From Myotis daubentonii (taxonomy: Eukaryota; Chordata; Mammalia; Chiroptera; Vespertilionidae): a stretch of 64,000 nt of DNA. The notes beneath the pieces were generated by a model, which saw nothing but the letters and a program-made list of their open reading frames with translations, was not told where the DNA came from and made no database searches. The position numbers and the translations under genes were made by a program. This document shows, piece by piece, positions 48,453-58,810 of this stretch (its first letter is position 1; every line of letters starts with the position of its first letter). Location of the stretch: assembly GCF_963259705.1 (NCBI RefSeq), contig NC_081842.1:64988787-65052786 (forward strand), given 5' to 3'.

Positions 48453-49669
48453 CATGCTCAAAGAAGGGAAAGATGGGCAGACACTACACCCTGTTCTTGG
48501 AGAGAGGTGTCTGTGCCTATAGAGACCACTAACAGACAAGAGTCAGCATACTAAAGACAGCATACCACAGCTAGGAACAAAAAGGGAGGGACTCCCCCAT
48601 CAAGCCACTGAAAAGGCTGAAATTACACACCAGGACATAAGAGGGACTGTGAGGCTTCTGCTAACAACTGGAGAAAAAGGGAGAACAGCAGGCAGCCAAT
48701 GCATCTGGGAAAAGACAGAAAAGCATCTTAGTAACAGACAGCCCCTTGTATCACTATCACAGGTGAATTCTTCTCAGATGAGAGTTCACAAGAGTGAAGC
48801 ACAGCCTGAGCTACTGGAGAAGGTACTGAGAGCCCAGGGAACCTGGCAGAGAACTGTCTTCCTTCCAAGTAAGGCACTCCAAAATGACTCCTGTTGGGCA
48901 CTCAGGAATACAGGACAAGATAAGTGCTTATTTAAAAATTACTCTATTGTTCCTACTATACCAAAAAGTGATTAATTCATTTTTTAATTAAACTTCTTTC
49001 ACGAATTACATTCTAAGTCAGTAGTACTTGGTAAGTTTTGTTCCGTGAATAAGTGAATGAGAAAGACCTTTCTCATCCACTCTGATATGTATCTTTCCCC
49101 CAAAACTGTCACTTTTGGTCTACTTACCTTGATTTTCCTTCTTTGTGCTTAGAATCACTGACATCTATTTCAATTTCGTTATTAACTGAAACTTGCCTTG
49201 GAATATACATTTTCTGAGAGCAGGACCTTGTCAGTTTTGTACAATCCTCAAAGTCTTGGTAGTTGAAGTAGTGTTGGCACATGATTGTTGCTCCAAAATA
49301 TTTATTTGTAGTTAAGTGACTACAAGTCACACTATGTGAGTGATCAGAGAGCACATCAGCGGGCAGCACCTAGCTCACTGGCTGTGTATCTTTGCTTTGC
49401 TCTGGGAACTAATGCTTGGGGGCTTCATCAAGCCACTCTTTTGCAGTCAGATTCCTCTACCCTCTACATTTATGGCTGTACAGCATATACAGTTAGTATG
49501 TCAAACAGTCCGCATCAGAACCATGTGAGGAACACAGCACAATTGAAACAGCTGAGCAAACATAAAGGGGTCCAGCTTCTAAATGCCAGAGCCCACTCTC
49601 AATCCTACTCCTCATCCAGTGTTTTTTAAAATTGAATGTGGGAAGCCAATATTCCCTGGTGCATAAGAA
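48453..49669. other. Intronic sequence, nothing recognised
   Basis: A 108-codon open frame at 48649-48975 has no recognised domain. Confidence 0.42.
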
Positions 49670-49885
49670 CATAGGCTGCAGAATTATAGGTGTGTAGGCT
49701 TGAATCTTGATTCTGCCACTTAATTATCAACTCTTGATCTTGGGCAAGTCAGCTTTGGTTTTCTTATATGTAAGATCCGAAATATAGGGCTATCTCATTG
49801 GGGTGCTTTAAGGGTTAAATGAGTTAATGTATATAAAGTTCTTAACAGAGTCCTTGACATATTGTACATACTCAAAAAGGAGTAG
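49670..49885 (-). repeat. MIR SINE fossil
   Basis: CTTGAATCTTGATTCTGCCA, CTTGGGCAAGTCAGC, GGGTTAAATGAGTTAATGTA and AGAGTCCTTGACATATTG. Confidence 0.87.
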
Positions 49886-51704
49886 CTGCTACTGTTTTTC
49901 TCATCATAATCATTCCCATCATCATGAGTAATTTCATCTCAGAGTAATTTCTACATTATCATGACAATAAGTCAAGGCATGTTAGTCAGATACATAGCAA
50001 AGGAGGTTTGGTTGTGAGATGCATTCATCTCCATGATTGCTGGTATCCCCCCCCCCAGGGAGGACAGAGTCCAGTACCTTAACTCTACAGTGCTAGTAAG
50101 CTATCTATCCTCAAAGAAATAAGCAGGAAACAGTCCAAAATGTGCCACAATACTCAAAATCCAGTTATTTTCTATCCTTGGGAAGGAGGCAGATCTGTTT
50201 GCATTGTCCAGTCCCACTCCTGTACCTCCTAACACACACTAATTCTATCTTTATTCATTCTTAAACCTCCACGTGGTTCAGCATCTTGATGATAGAAATA
50301 CACTTAAACTAGAAGTCTATTCATTCTCAGAGTATATACCCCTCACCTGACAACCCCTCATTCCCCAAAAAATCTCATTTAGCTCTTATTTCATGTATCT
50401 ATGCCACTGACCTAGCCATATCCCTTACAGATCCAGAAAAACAATTGCCTGTGCAGGTTTTAAGATGTAGTCTATTTACTCATGTTTACTAAAAGCTCTG
50501 GATGCAGCTGCCAGACATTTCGTGGGGGATTAGCTTAGGAGCATCTGGTCCTGAGGAGAGAGAAGCATCATGATTTGGGAGTTCCAACTCTATCCAATGC
50601 AGCCCCATTGGATAGTTAGTAAAGCTCTTCTGTATGTCGTTGTACCTAATATCTAGTGAGGGTCATAATATGCCATCAGAGGTCATGTCATTATAAAGCC
50701 TAGTTGAATGGAAAAGAACTTGGAAATACCATTTTCAAAAAAAAAAAAAAAAAAAGACAACAGCTTGAATTTTTATATTACAGGTTTTAAAGTACTCTCA
50801 ACTTCATAAAATTTTTCCTCAAGAAATTATAATAATAGGCTAAGCATATGTGCTATCCCCTTTATAAAATAAAAAAGCAGATTGATGGAAAGCCCCCCAG
50901 TGATAGAATGGGCCTTAAACATAGGCCTCCAATCTCGTACATTTTAAAATATCAGAGAATTCAACCTGAGAATTCAACATGTAACACTCAGAAAGTGTCG
51001 TTGAATAAATAACAATGCTAATATCAGCAGTGAGACTATTTGAAGTACGTTTCAGTTAACATAATTGGTCTACATTTCAGATCTTATGACAGAGGTGGCT
51101 CCAGAATTTCTATGTGGGAGGGCCAGAGGCAGGAACATGTTTGGAGGGGGAGCTAGGAGATTTTTCTTGAAGCTGCACTTGCAGAGCAAACATACTGCTC
51201 TTTACAGTGTGCTTGTTTATATGATGTAGCGTAGCAGGTGGGATGATTTGCAGGGACACTGCTATCTATCAACGTTAAGTTACACATGCCTTAATGTACT
51301 ATCAATCACTAGGTACGTGACTGCCCATTTACAATAGTACTTGAAAAAAAAATCTAAAAAAAGTACAAGAATGTTTTCTCTGATTCTAGGAGATATGTTG
51401 TATTCTTCCATGTGTGAAAAAAAATTGAATTATTTTGTTGGAGGGTAAGGCGGGTGCTGGGTAAAAGACACACAGTTTGAGGACAGATTCCCATTTTAAC
51501 TGGATTCTTATCCCTGAGCCGCTAACCACTTTAAAGGCAAATACACAAGACACCAGAAAACTCTGTAAATTATAACCGAGTCTAAATTTGCTCATGATGT
51601 TATTGTCCTATTCATTCTTTCTTTCTTGTCTCTCCTTTGATTTTGGCATCCAGTTTTCTCTTGGTCATCAGTCATTGACACTGACACATGATTACACGTT
51701 CCCT
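49886..51704. other. Intronic sequence, nothing recognised
   Basis: Contains a C-run at 50048-50058 and an A-run of about 19 at 50738-50755. No gene is seen. Confidence 0.45.
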
Positions 51705-51890
51705 GGTCTGGCTTTGGGATCAGGATTTGAGTTCAAATCCTGGCTCAGCTGCTACTTAAATGTATAATCTGAGGTAAACTACTTAATTTCTTTAGAATTC
51801 AGTTTCTTCATCCCTCATATTGTAATACTAATGCTTACTGTGAAGAACTTTCTTGATGATGAAAAAATAGTATTGGTAAAGTGCTTCATG
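51705..51890 (-). repeat. MIR SINE fossil
   Basis: CTGGCTTTGGGATCAGGATT, GAGTTCAAATCCTGGCTCAG, TCAGTTTCTTCATCCCTCAT and GTAAAGTGCTT. Confidence 0.82.
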
Positions 51891-52129
51891 TGGGCGGGCA
51901 GGGAGAGGTCAAGGGGGGAAAAGGAGACATGAAAGAATTTTGTAGGACTTACATACTTTATAAAAATAATAAATGCTCTATCTCCAAAATAAAAAAAATT
52001 CTTTAAATGTAAATACTATAAAATACATTCAGATCTTTGGAGAAAATAATATTAATAATCTTTAAAAACTATTACTATATAGTAGTATGTGCAAATGCTC
52101 TTCTAAGTACATTATTCTGTTATTTTTTA

Positions 52130-52342
52130 ATATACTTCTTATTGATTCAGAGAGGAAAGGAGAGGAAAAGAGAGATAGAAACATCAATGATGAGAGAGAA
52201 TCATTGACCAGCTGCCTCCTGCACACCCCACTACTGAGAATCGAGCCTGCAACCCAGGCATGTGCCTCCGACCAGAATTGAATGTAGGACCCTTCAGTCC
52301 GCAGTTGTACGCTTTATCCACTGAGCCAAACCAACCAGGGCA
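52130..52342 (-). mobile_element. VES SINE, minus
   Basis: Plus-strand end CACTGAGCCAAACCAACCAG is the head complement. CATCAATGATGAGAGAGAAT is the tail side. It lies about 60 bp from a second SINE in the same orientation. Confidence 0.93.
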
Positions 52343-52401
52343 ATTATTATGTTCTTTATGTATACACATAAGTATATATTTATTAAATATATTACATATA
52401 T

Positions 52402-52620
52402 ATTTTACAATATATTTTATTGATTTTTTTACAGAGAGGAAGGGAGAGGGATAGAGAGTTAGAAACATCGATGAGAGAGAAACATCGATCAGCTGCCTCC
52501 TGCACACTCCCTACTGGGGATGTGCCCGCAACTAAGGTACATGCCCTTGACTGGAATCAAACATGGGACCCTTCAGTCCCCAAGCCAATGCTCTATCCAG
52601 TGAGCCAAACCGGTTAGGGC
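52402..52620 (-). mobile_element. VES SINE, minus, young-looking
   Basis: Plus-strand end GTGAGCCAAACCGGTTAGGG; AAACATCGATGAGAGAGAAA inside. Perfect 16-bp target duplication AATATATTACATATAT at 52386-52401 and 52621-52636. Confidence 0.97.
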
Positions 52621-52629
52621 AATATATTA

Positions 52630-52945
52630 CATATATTAACTAATTTAGTTCTGACAAGGCTGTGCAATGGGTACTGTTTTTAAACTTTAGAATAAGGGAC
52701 TAATTAATGGCTGGCAATGGTGGTAGGGGGTGTTCAGGGAACACCTAGACAAAGATTCTCCTTTTACCAAAAGTCTGAAATTCTTCCTTGGAGCATTAGT
52801 CCTTTATTCTAAAGTTTAAAAACAGACACAATCAATTTAAATCTATGTTCCAGATGAAGGGACTGAGGCACAGGGACATTAAGTAACTTGCTCAAAATCA
52901 CACAGCTAGTAAGTGGCTGAGCCAGATTTGAACTCAAAATACTTG
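52630..52945 (+). repeat. MIR fossil split by a fold-back segment
   Basis: The left piece ACTAATTTAGTTCTGACAAG, then GGGTACTG, stops at 52674. It resumes at about 52850 with GATGAAGGGACTGAGGCACA, then AGTAACTTGCTCAAAATCAC and CTAGTAAGTGGCTGAG. The insert is the fold-back at 52675-52826. Confidence 0.8.
52675..52826. repeat. Fold-back segment with ~31-bp inverted ends
   Basis: The left end TGTTTTTAAACTTTAGAATA, then AGGGACTAAT (52675-52705), is the inverse of the right end at 52794-52826. The core from GGCTGGCAATGGTGGTAG onward is repeated in the same direction at 54520-54650. It could be an unlisted MITE or a rearranged piece of the LTR-like element at 54.5 kb. Confidence 0.7.
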
Positions 52946-54519
52946 TACAAGTTGCACATGAGATAAAATCACCCTAGGAAGGGAGGGCCCCTCTACTCTG
53001 CAGGTTTCCCCTCAAGACTCCCAGACAAGGTGAAAAGTAGACTAGAGAGTGGAAAAATCCAGAGCCAGACTTAGTTGTGGCCAGTGCCAGCCAATGGTGG
53101 GCTAGTTCTGAGTGCCTAAAGGGCCAGGCTTCAGACCTGTCACTGAAATTTCATCCTCCCCTTTTCAAAATCTCTGTCCAATAGAAAAGTACAAACAAAA
53201 TTTCAAAGCAAGGGCTGTGCTATCATGACCTCATCCCCCAGGTGATGCCATGACTCATTTTCCTTGTGAAGGTTTTGACAGGGAGGAGTCACACTTGAGA
53301 TGTTGAGAACAGTTTAGAGACTAGGTTTCTTATTAATTCTGAAAGTAGGCGAGAGGAAATATCAGAGAGCAGAGAAAGCAATACTGAAGGAAGTGGGAGG
53401 AATGGGTCAGGAATTATGGCTATTTAATTAAATGGGAAAAGCCAATGAATAACTTAGAGTCACCCTCATCTACATTCTCATCAGAAGGAAGGGATTGAGC
53501 AAGTGGTAAAGAGCAGGCTCTGTCATTTATTCCTGTGTCTGAGAATTTAAATCCAGCCAGAGTTCCTGAAATGCCTTTTCCATGAACCAACTATTTCTGT
53601 TATTTTCCTGACAATGAGGTGAGGCAGACAGAGAAATCCATCTAGAACTATTCCACGAACACCATACTTCTTGCTCTGCTTATATGCTCAAAAAGTGTCA
53701 TACTACTCATCCACATAGCTCACTGGACAAGCTTAGGGACAGTGTCCCTCCCTCATGGCACAGAGAACCAGCCCACCTCCCACTTTGTGGTTCTGCAGGG
53801 AGGAACTGCACCCTCTGTTGCCCTCAAAGAGAAAAACTACCTTTTTCTAATCTGTTTTTAAAACTTGGCAGGCAAATTCTACAACTTCTGAATCAGTCCA
53901 TATAAACCTGTCATCCAGTGATTTATTATAACCTAATCTTTGAGCCAGAATATTAAGCTGAATTGAGTCTGATTCTGAGGTCCTGAGATTAATGAAAATT
54001 ACTTTCTTTCTTCTTGATGCATAGACAGCTATGAGTTGTGCCACAGTGATGTTGCATGACCCAGAGACACAGAGCACCAAGTCTGTGCCTGGCACTGGGA
54101 AACTGCAGGAAATGAGGATCTTTTGTGTCATCACAGGAAGATTTGAGTTCAAGACTTCCAAGAAGGTAGGGTGATGTAACCACTCTTCCCACAATTCTGC
54201 TTGACTCACCAGAAGTCGATGATGCTCCCTATCCCTGTGTCAGCTCAGGACTAGACCCAAGATTCGGAATAAAAGATTCCCAGGGCAATCCAACAACCAC
54301 CTTTCTCTGCAGTATGGGTAACTCAACAGCTCCAGGCTAGAATAATTCCCTAGTTTTAAAAGTCCCATCGAAGCCCATTGAGCTTAACAAAATGAAACTG
54401 CCTGATACCTGTGCAGCCTCTGTGGGTGTACAGCAGTCCAGCTCTGCCATGGTATAGGAGCACCCAGAAGCATACCATAGAAGATTTAAAGCACTGTGTA
54501 GAATCAAGGTAATAATGGG
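52946..54519. other. Intronic sequence, no gene supported
   Basis: A minus frame of 120 codons at 53847-54209 lacks a recognised family. No repeat ends are seen. Confidence 0.4.
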
Positions 54520-54971
54520 GGTGGCTGGCAATGGTGGTAGCAGGTGTGCAGGGAACACCTAGTCCTAGACAAAGATTCTCCTTTTACCAAAAGTCTGAAA
54601 TTCCTTCTTAGAGCATTAGTCCCTTATTCTAAGGTTTAAAACAGATCATTTTTAGACACCCACCTAAGGAGAATATACCTGGGCTTAGAGGGTTGGAACT
54701 TTCACTTTCACGTTTGACCTCTTGGAAGGAGAGAGGGGCTGGAGGTTGAATCAAATACCAATGGCTAATAACTTAATCAATCACTCCTATGTAATAAAGC
54801 CTTCATAAAATCCCAAAAGGACAGGGTTTGAAGAGCTTCCATTTGGTGAACAAGTGGGGATGCAGGCAGAGTGGCGGGCTCAGAGAGGTATGGAAGCTCC
54901 TCCCCTCAATTCCCATGCCTGGCCCTATGCAGCTCTTTCATCTGGCTATTTCTGAGTTTTATATATATATA
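54520..54971 (+). mobile_element. Old LTR-like element, left part
   Basis: GTAATAAAGCCTTCATAAAA, TCCCAAAAGGACAGGGTTTG, GCAGGCAGAGTGGCGGGCTC and TCTTTCATCTGGCTATTTCT are wording I know from a common old mammalian LTR-type repeat; the family name is not secure. It is broken at 54971 by a Helitron and resumes at 59173. It shares about 120 bp with 52704-52826. Confidence 0.55.
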
Positions 54972-55170
54972 CTAGAGGCCCGGTGCACAAAAATTTGTGC
55001 ACTGGCGGGGGGGGGGGAATTATTCCTTAGCCCCACTTGTGCCCTCTCACAGTCTGGGACCCCTAGGGAGATAACGACCTCCTGGCTTAGGCCTGCTCCC
55101 GGGTCGCAGAGGGCAGGCCCAATCCCTAGGTGCCTGCCCCACAGCCCCCGGTCGAGCTCAGAGCAGGGCC

Positions 55171-55815
55171 GATTGGGGAGTTGGGGCGCTGCCCCCTGTC
55201 ATGCACAGAGCAGGGTGGATCGGGAGGTTGCGATGCCACCCTCAGTCATGCTCAGGGTAGGGCTGATTGGGGGGCTGGGGTGCCGCCCCCTGTCACACTC
55301 AAGGCAGGGTCGATGGGGAGTTTGGGGTGCCACCCCCTGTCATCCACAGAGCAGGGCAGATCAGGGGGTTGTGGCACCACCTGTGTCACAAACAGAGCCA
55401 GCCGATCAGGGGGTTGGGGTGCTGCCCCCTGTCATGCACAGAGCAGGGCCCATCAGGGGGGTTGGGGCTCTGTACACTGTCACACACAGAGCAGGGTCGA
55501 TCAAGGGGTTGGGGAGATCCCCCCTGCCATGCACAGAGCAGGGCGGATCAGGAAGTTGCGATGCCACCCTAAGTCATGCTCAGGGTAGGGCCGATTGGGG
55601 GGTTGGGGCGCCACCCCCTGTCACACTCAAGGCAGGGCCGATGGGGAGGTTGCGGCTCCACCCTGTCACACACAGAGCAGGGCCGATCAGGGGGTTGGGG
55701 CACCTTCCCCTGTCATGAACAGAGCAGGGCGGATAGGGAGGTTGTGACCCCGCCCCCTGTCACACACAGAGCCGCAGGGTGATCAGGGGGTTTGGGCGCT
55801 GCCCCCTGTCACACT
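55171..55815. repeat. 47-bp minisatellite, about 14 copies
   Basis: Each unit reads like GATCAGGGGGTTGGGGC, then GCCCCCTGTCATGCACAGAG, then CAGGGC. Two unit types alternate in a set. A distinctive unit (GATGCCACCC, then AGTCATGCTCAGGGTAGGG) recurs 328 bp apart (55231 and 55559), i.e. seven units, showing a higher-order duplication. Confidence 0.92.
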
Positions 55816-55968
55816 GCTTCAGGGGCCAGGAGGCCTCGCTGCTCCGCTGATCCCGCTGCTTGGAGGCCTCGCGGCTCCACTGATTCCGGTGCCGGGAAGC
55901 CTTGTGGCTCTGCTGATCCTGGTGTCAGGAGGCCTTGAGGCTCCGCTGATCCCAGTGCTGGGAGGCAT
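55816..55968. repeat. 33-bp tandem array
   Basis: Four to five copies of CTGATCCCGCTGCTTGGAGG, then CCTCGCGGCTC-like units. Two to three copies sit at the same place in composite B. Confidence 0.88.
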
Positions 55969-56295
55969 ATTACCCTTTTACTATATAGGATAGAGGCCTG
56001 GTGCATGTGTGGGGGCCGGCTGGTTTGCCCTGAAGGGTGTCCTGGATCAGGCTGGGGGTCCCGCTTGGGTGCCTGGCCAGCCTGGGTGAGGGGATGATGG
56101 CTGTTTGCTGCTGGTCACACCCCCTTCAGGGTGGGGGTCCCCACTGGGGTGCCTGGCCAGTCTGGGTGAGGGGCTGAGGGCTGTTTTCAGGCTGGCGGGT
56201 GACTGAAGCTCCCATCCTCTCCTTTTATCCTTTTCTTTTAAATTCTGGGATTTATTTACGTTCTATGGCTGTCACTGGAGCTGAGAGCCGGCTTT

Positions 56296-57107
56296 TGCCG
56301 GGGTCCAACCCCAGCGGGTCCAGGGGTCCCCAAAGGTGTGGACGGAGTCGGCGAAGAAGGAAGGACACAGAGACAGTGTTCAGTTGATCAGCAGCCTAGC
56401 CAGGATCTCTAGCCAGGATCTCCAGCCAAGTTCTGGTCTGGATCTCCAGAGAGGTTCTGCTTCAGATCTCCAGCCAGGTTCAGTCACCAGGTTCTAGTCA
56501 GGCTCTCCTGCCAATCTCTGCAGTCAGGTTCAGTCCAGGATCCCTGCCATGCTCTCTCGCCAGGCTCCGAGGCCAGTCCCTGTCCAGGATCCTCCGGCAT
56601 GCTCTCGCCAGCGAAGTTCTTCTGTCTCTAGAGAACGTTCTGTGTAGGTTCTCTAGAGAGAGGCTCTGTCTCTCTTGGTCCTGTCTTCCAAGCCCTGTGT
56701 CCTTAGTTCTGTGTTCTGAGTTCTGTGTTCTTAGTTCTGAGTTCTGAGTTCTGTGTTCTGTCTCTTTCTGTCTTGTTACAACTGTATTTATACCAGTTCA
56801 TTTTAATCCTGTCAATCTCTATTACAAAGGTTAGGGCGTTTCTTATCTCCATTCCAGGGAGTAAAGATTATGTAGCTTAAGCATGTTTGTTTGTAGTTAA
56901 ATTGATTAACTACCCGCCTGGCACTTAGTTAAGGGGTTTTATTCCCTCCCTAACTTCAGGGGAAAATCCCTACCTGGGGATTCAACCTTTCTCGGAGAGG
57001 TGACTTTGGTTAAAACACAGCGCCAAGAAGGTGAGCAAACATATTAAGAACCGTATGCCAAATATGCCAGGTCCCTTGAAACAGCAAGCATGGACCGGCT
57101 CCCGGCA
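56296..57107 (-). mobile_element. 3' LTR of the provirus (minus sense)
   Basis: 812 bp with the same ends. Its first 405 minus-strand bases (57107 back to 56703) match the other LTR without a difference by eye. The downstream half differs by many substitutions and indels, including a ~70-bp block near 56365-56440 missing from the partner. Confidence 0.92.
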
Positions 57108-57111
57108 AATT

Positions 57112-57122
57112 CCCCCTTTTTT
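57112..57122 (-). other. Polypurine tract
   Basis: The minus strand reads AAAAAAGGGGG followed by AATT and the 3' LTR start TGCCGGG, as expected for plus-strand priming. Confidence 0.88.
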
Positions 57123-57620
57123 ATTTTTTAAAAGCAAGCATTAAAAAGAAAAACCTGAAATGCTCTCTTATATCCATTTTAAGACTAGGATTGGCGCTTT
57201 CCGCTATTACCTGAGTCCTGATCTATCATCCCAGGGAGAGCTTGCCAATCCTGCACTTTCCCGGGGTGGAAAGGCTGCAGTGGGGTTAAGGATAAGGCTC
57301 CTTGGGCCTACCTTCTCCCATGCCTCTACATTTACCTTTCTGGCACCTTTCCTTCCTCAGAAAAGCATGGACGTATTTCTTGTATAAAATGTTCTGTCTG
57401 ACTGGGAGTAACCTTAATTCCTCTGCTAACAAGCATATATGTTAAAAGATCAATACGGAGTCTTTTTTCTTTAGACTCAGTATGGCACATCTTCTTAATC
57501 TAAAGATCAATACAGAGTCTTCTTTCTTTGGACTCAGTATGGCACATCTTCTCAATCTAAGTTCTGTACTATCCACCTTCTTACCCTATTTATCCTCTAT
57601 AGGGGGGGTCTGTAGCACCC
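57123..57620 (-). other. Provirus internal remnant
   Basis: About 500 bp between the polypurine tract and the leader repeats. It contains a ~60-bp imperfect duplication (GATCAATACGGAGTC, then TTCTTTAGACTCAGTATGG, versus the next copy at 57500-57550). No retroviral protein motif was seen. Confidence 0.7.
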
Positions 57621-58037
57621 TGGTGGAGTCCTATCCGTCCCGAATGTGGGGGTTTTCAAGGGGGGGGGGCTTACCTAAGGGAATCCTGTTCCAGGGATTC
57701 CCAAAGGTGTGGACGGAGTCGGCGAAGACTATCCACCCTCTTCCTACGGTGGAGTCCTATCCGTCCCGAGTGCGGAGGTTCTCAATGGGGCGGCTTACCT
57801 AAGGGAATCCTGTTCCAGGGGTTCCCAAAGGTGTGGACGGAGTCAGCGAAGACTATCCACCCTCTTCCTATGGTGGAGTCCTATCCGTCCCGAGTGTGGA
57901 GGTTCTCAACGGGGCGGCTTACCTAAGGGAATCCTGTTCCAGGGGTTCCCAAAGGTGTGGACGGAGTCGGCGAAGACTATCCACCCTCTTCCTATGGTGG
58001 AATCCGATCCGTCCCGAGTGCGGGGCGCTTACCTAGG
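57621..58037 (-). repeat. Tandem ~124-bp leader duplications in the provirus
   Basis: Starts at about 57621, 57747, 57871 and 57995 give three full units and a partial one, 124-126 bp each. Every full unit carries a U5-like segment (CTCCGTCCACACCTTTGGG) and a splice-donor-like TTAGGTAAGC. The PBS-proximal partial copy has CTAGGTAAGC. The plus-strand open frames across it (up to 218 codons) arise because 124 is not a multiple of three and all frames lack stops. Confidence 0.9.
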
Positions 58038-58038
58038 G

Positions 58039-58056
58039 GTCCCTGTTCGGGCGCCA
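58039..58056 (-). other. Primer-binding site, tRNA-Lys type
   Basis: The minus strand reads TGGCGCCCGAACAGGGAC, two bases (TA) inside the 5' LTR edge, which is the usual position. Confidence 0.93.
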
Positions 58057-58058
58057 TA

Positions 58059-58810
58059 TGCCGGGGTCCAGCCCCAGCGGGTCCAGGGGTCCCCAAAGGT
58101 GTGGACGGAGTCAGTGAAGAAGGAATGGTCTCGATCTCCAGAGAGGTTCTGCTTCGGATCTCCAGCCAGGTTCTGTGGCCAGGTCCTGGTCAGGTTCTCT
58201 TGCCAATCTCCGCAGTCAGGTTCAGTCCAGGATCCCTGCCATGCTCTCTCGCCAGGCTCCGCCTCCAGGCTCCGAGGCCAGTCCCTGTCCAGGATCCTCT
58301 GGCATGCTCTCGCCAGCGAAGTTCTTCTGTCTCTAGAGAACGTTCTGTGTAGGTTCTGTGCCTAGGCTCTGTCTCTCTTGGTCCTGTCTTCTGAGTTCTG
58401 TGTGCTTAGTTCTGTGTTCTGAGTTCTGTGTTCTTAGTTCTGAGTTCTGAGTTCTGTGTTCTGTCTCTTTCTGTCTTGTTACAACTGTATTTATACCAGT
58501 TCATTTTAATCCTGTCAATCTCTATTACAAAGGTTAGGGCGTTTCTTATCTCCATTCCAGGGAGTAAAGATTATGTAGCTTAAGCATGTTTGTTTGTAGT
58601 TAAATTGATTAACTACCCGCCTGGCACTTAGTTAAGGGGTTTTATTCCCTCCCTAACTTCAGGGGAAAATCCCTACCTGGGGATTCAACCTTTCTCGGAG
58701 AGGTGACTTTGGTTAAAACACAGCGCCAAGAAGGTGAGCAAACATATTAAGAACCGTATGCCAAATATGCCAGGTCCCTTGAAACAGCAAGCATGGACCG
58801 GCTCCCGGCA
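58059..58810 (-). mobile_element. 5' LTR of the provirus (minus sense)
   Basis: 752 bp, with ends TGCCGGGAGCCGG...CCCCGGCA on the minus strand. A TATA-like TATAAATA lies at the complement of 58488-58495. The next bases inward are TA and then the primer site, so this is the upstream LTR in transcription sense. Confidence 0.92.
58488..58495 (-). promoter_or_regulatory. LTR TATA-like box
   Basis: The minus strand reads GGTATAAATACAG in the 5' LTR. The same box is at 56785-56792 in the 3' LTR. Confidence 0.7.

Larger units (their letters stand above)
56296..58810 (-). mobile_element. Non-autonomous endogenous retrovirus (class II-like), minus
   Basis: Two LTRs enclose only about 950 bp. A perfect 6-bp target duplication GGCTTT lies at 56290-56295 and 58811-58816. 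The primer site matches the tRNA-Lys type, and a polypurine tract precedes the 3' LTR. The inside has no recognisable gag, protease, polymerase or envelope coding, so any movement would need proteins from elsewhere. Six-bp duplications with a Lys primer suggest a betaretrovirus-like (ERV2/ERVK) group; this is an inference. The insertion is inside Helitron composite C and therefore younger than it. Confidence 0.92.

Noticed and set aside
53847..54209. 120-codon minus-strand open frame with a mixed, protein-like composition
   Set aside because: I could not match it to any family, and there are no flanking splice sites I trust. A translated search would settle it.
54828..55718. 296-codon plus-strand open frame
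   Set aside because: It runs through the Helitron 3' region and the 47-bp array. The repeated GGxDQGVGxxPxVMHRAG-like pattern is the array translated, and overlapping frames are also open.
55171..55815. Possible CRISPR-like array of regular repeats
   Set aside because: Units are contiguous 47-bp tandem repeats without unique spacers, in a mammalian Helitron.
57709..58365. 218-codon plus-strand open frame
   Set aside because: It lies antisense to the provirus, across the ~124-bp leader repeats and into the LTR. It has no protein family signature.
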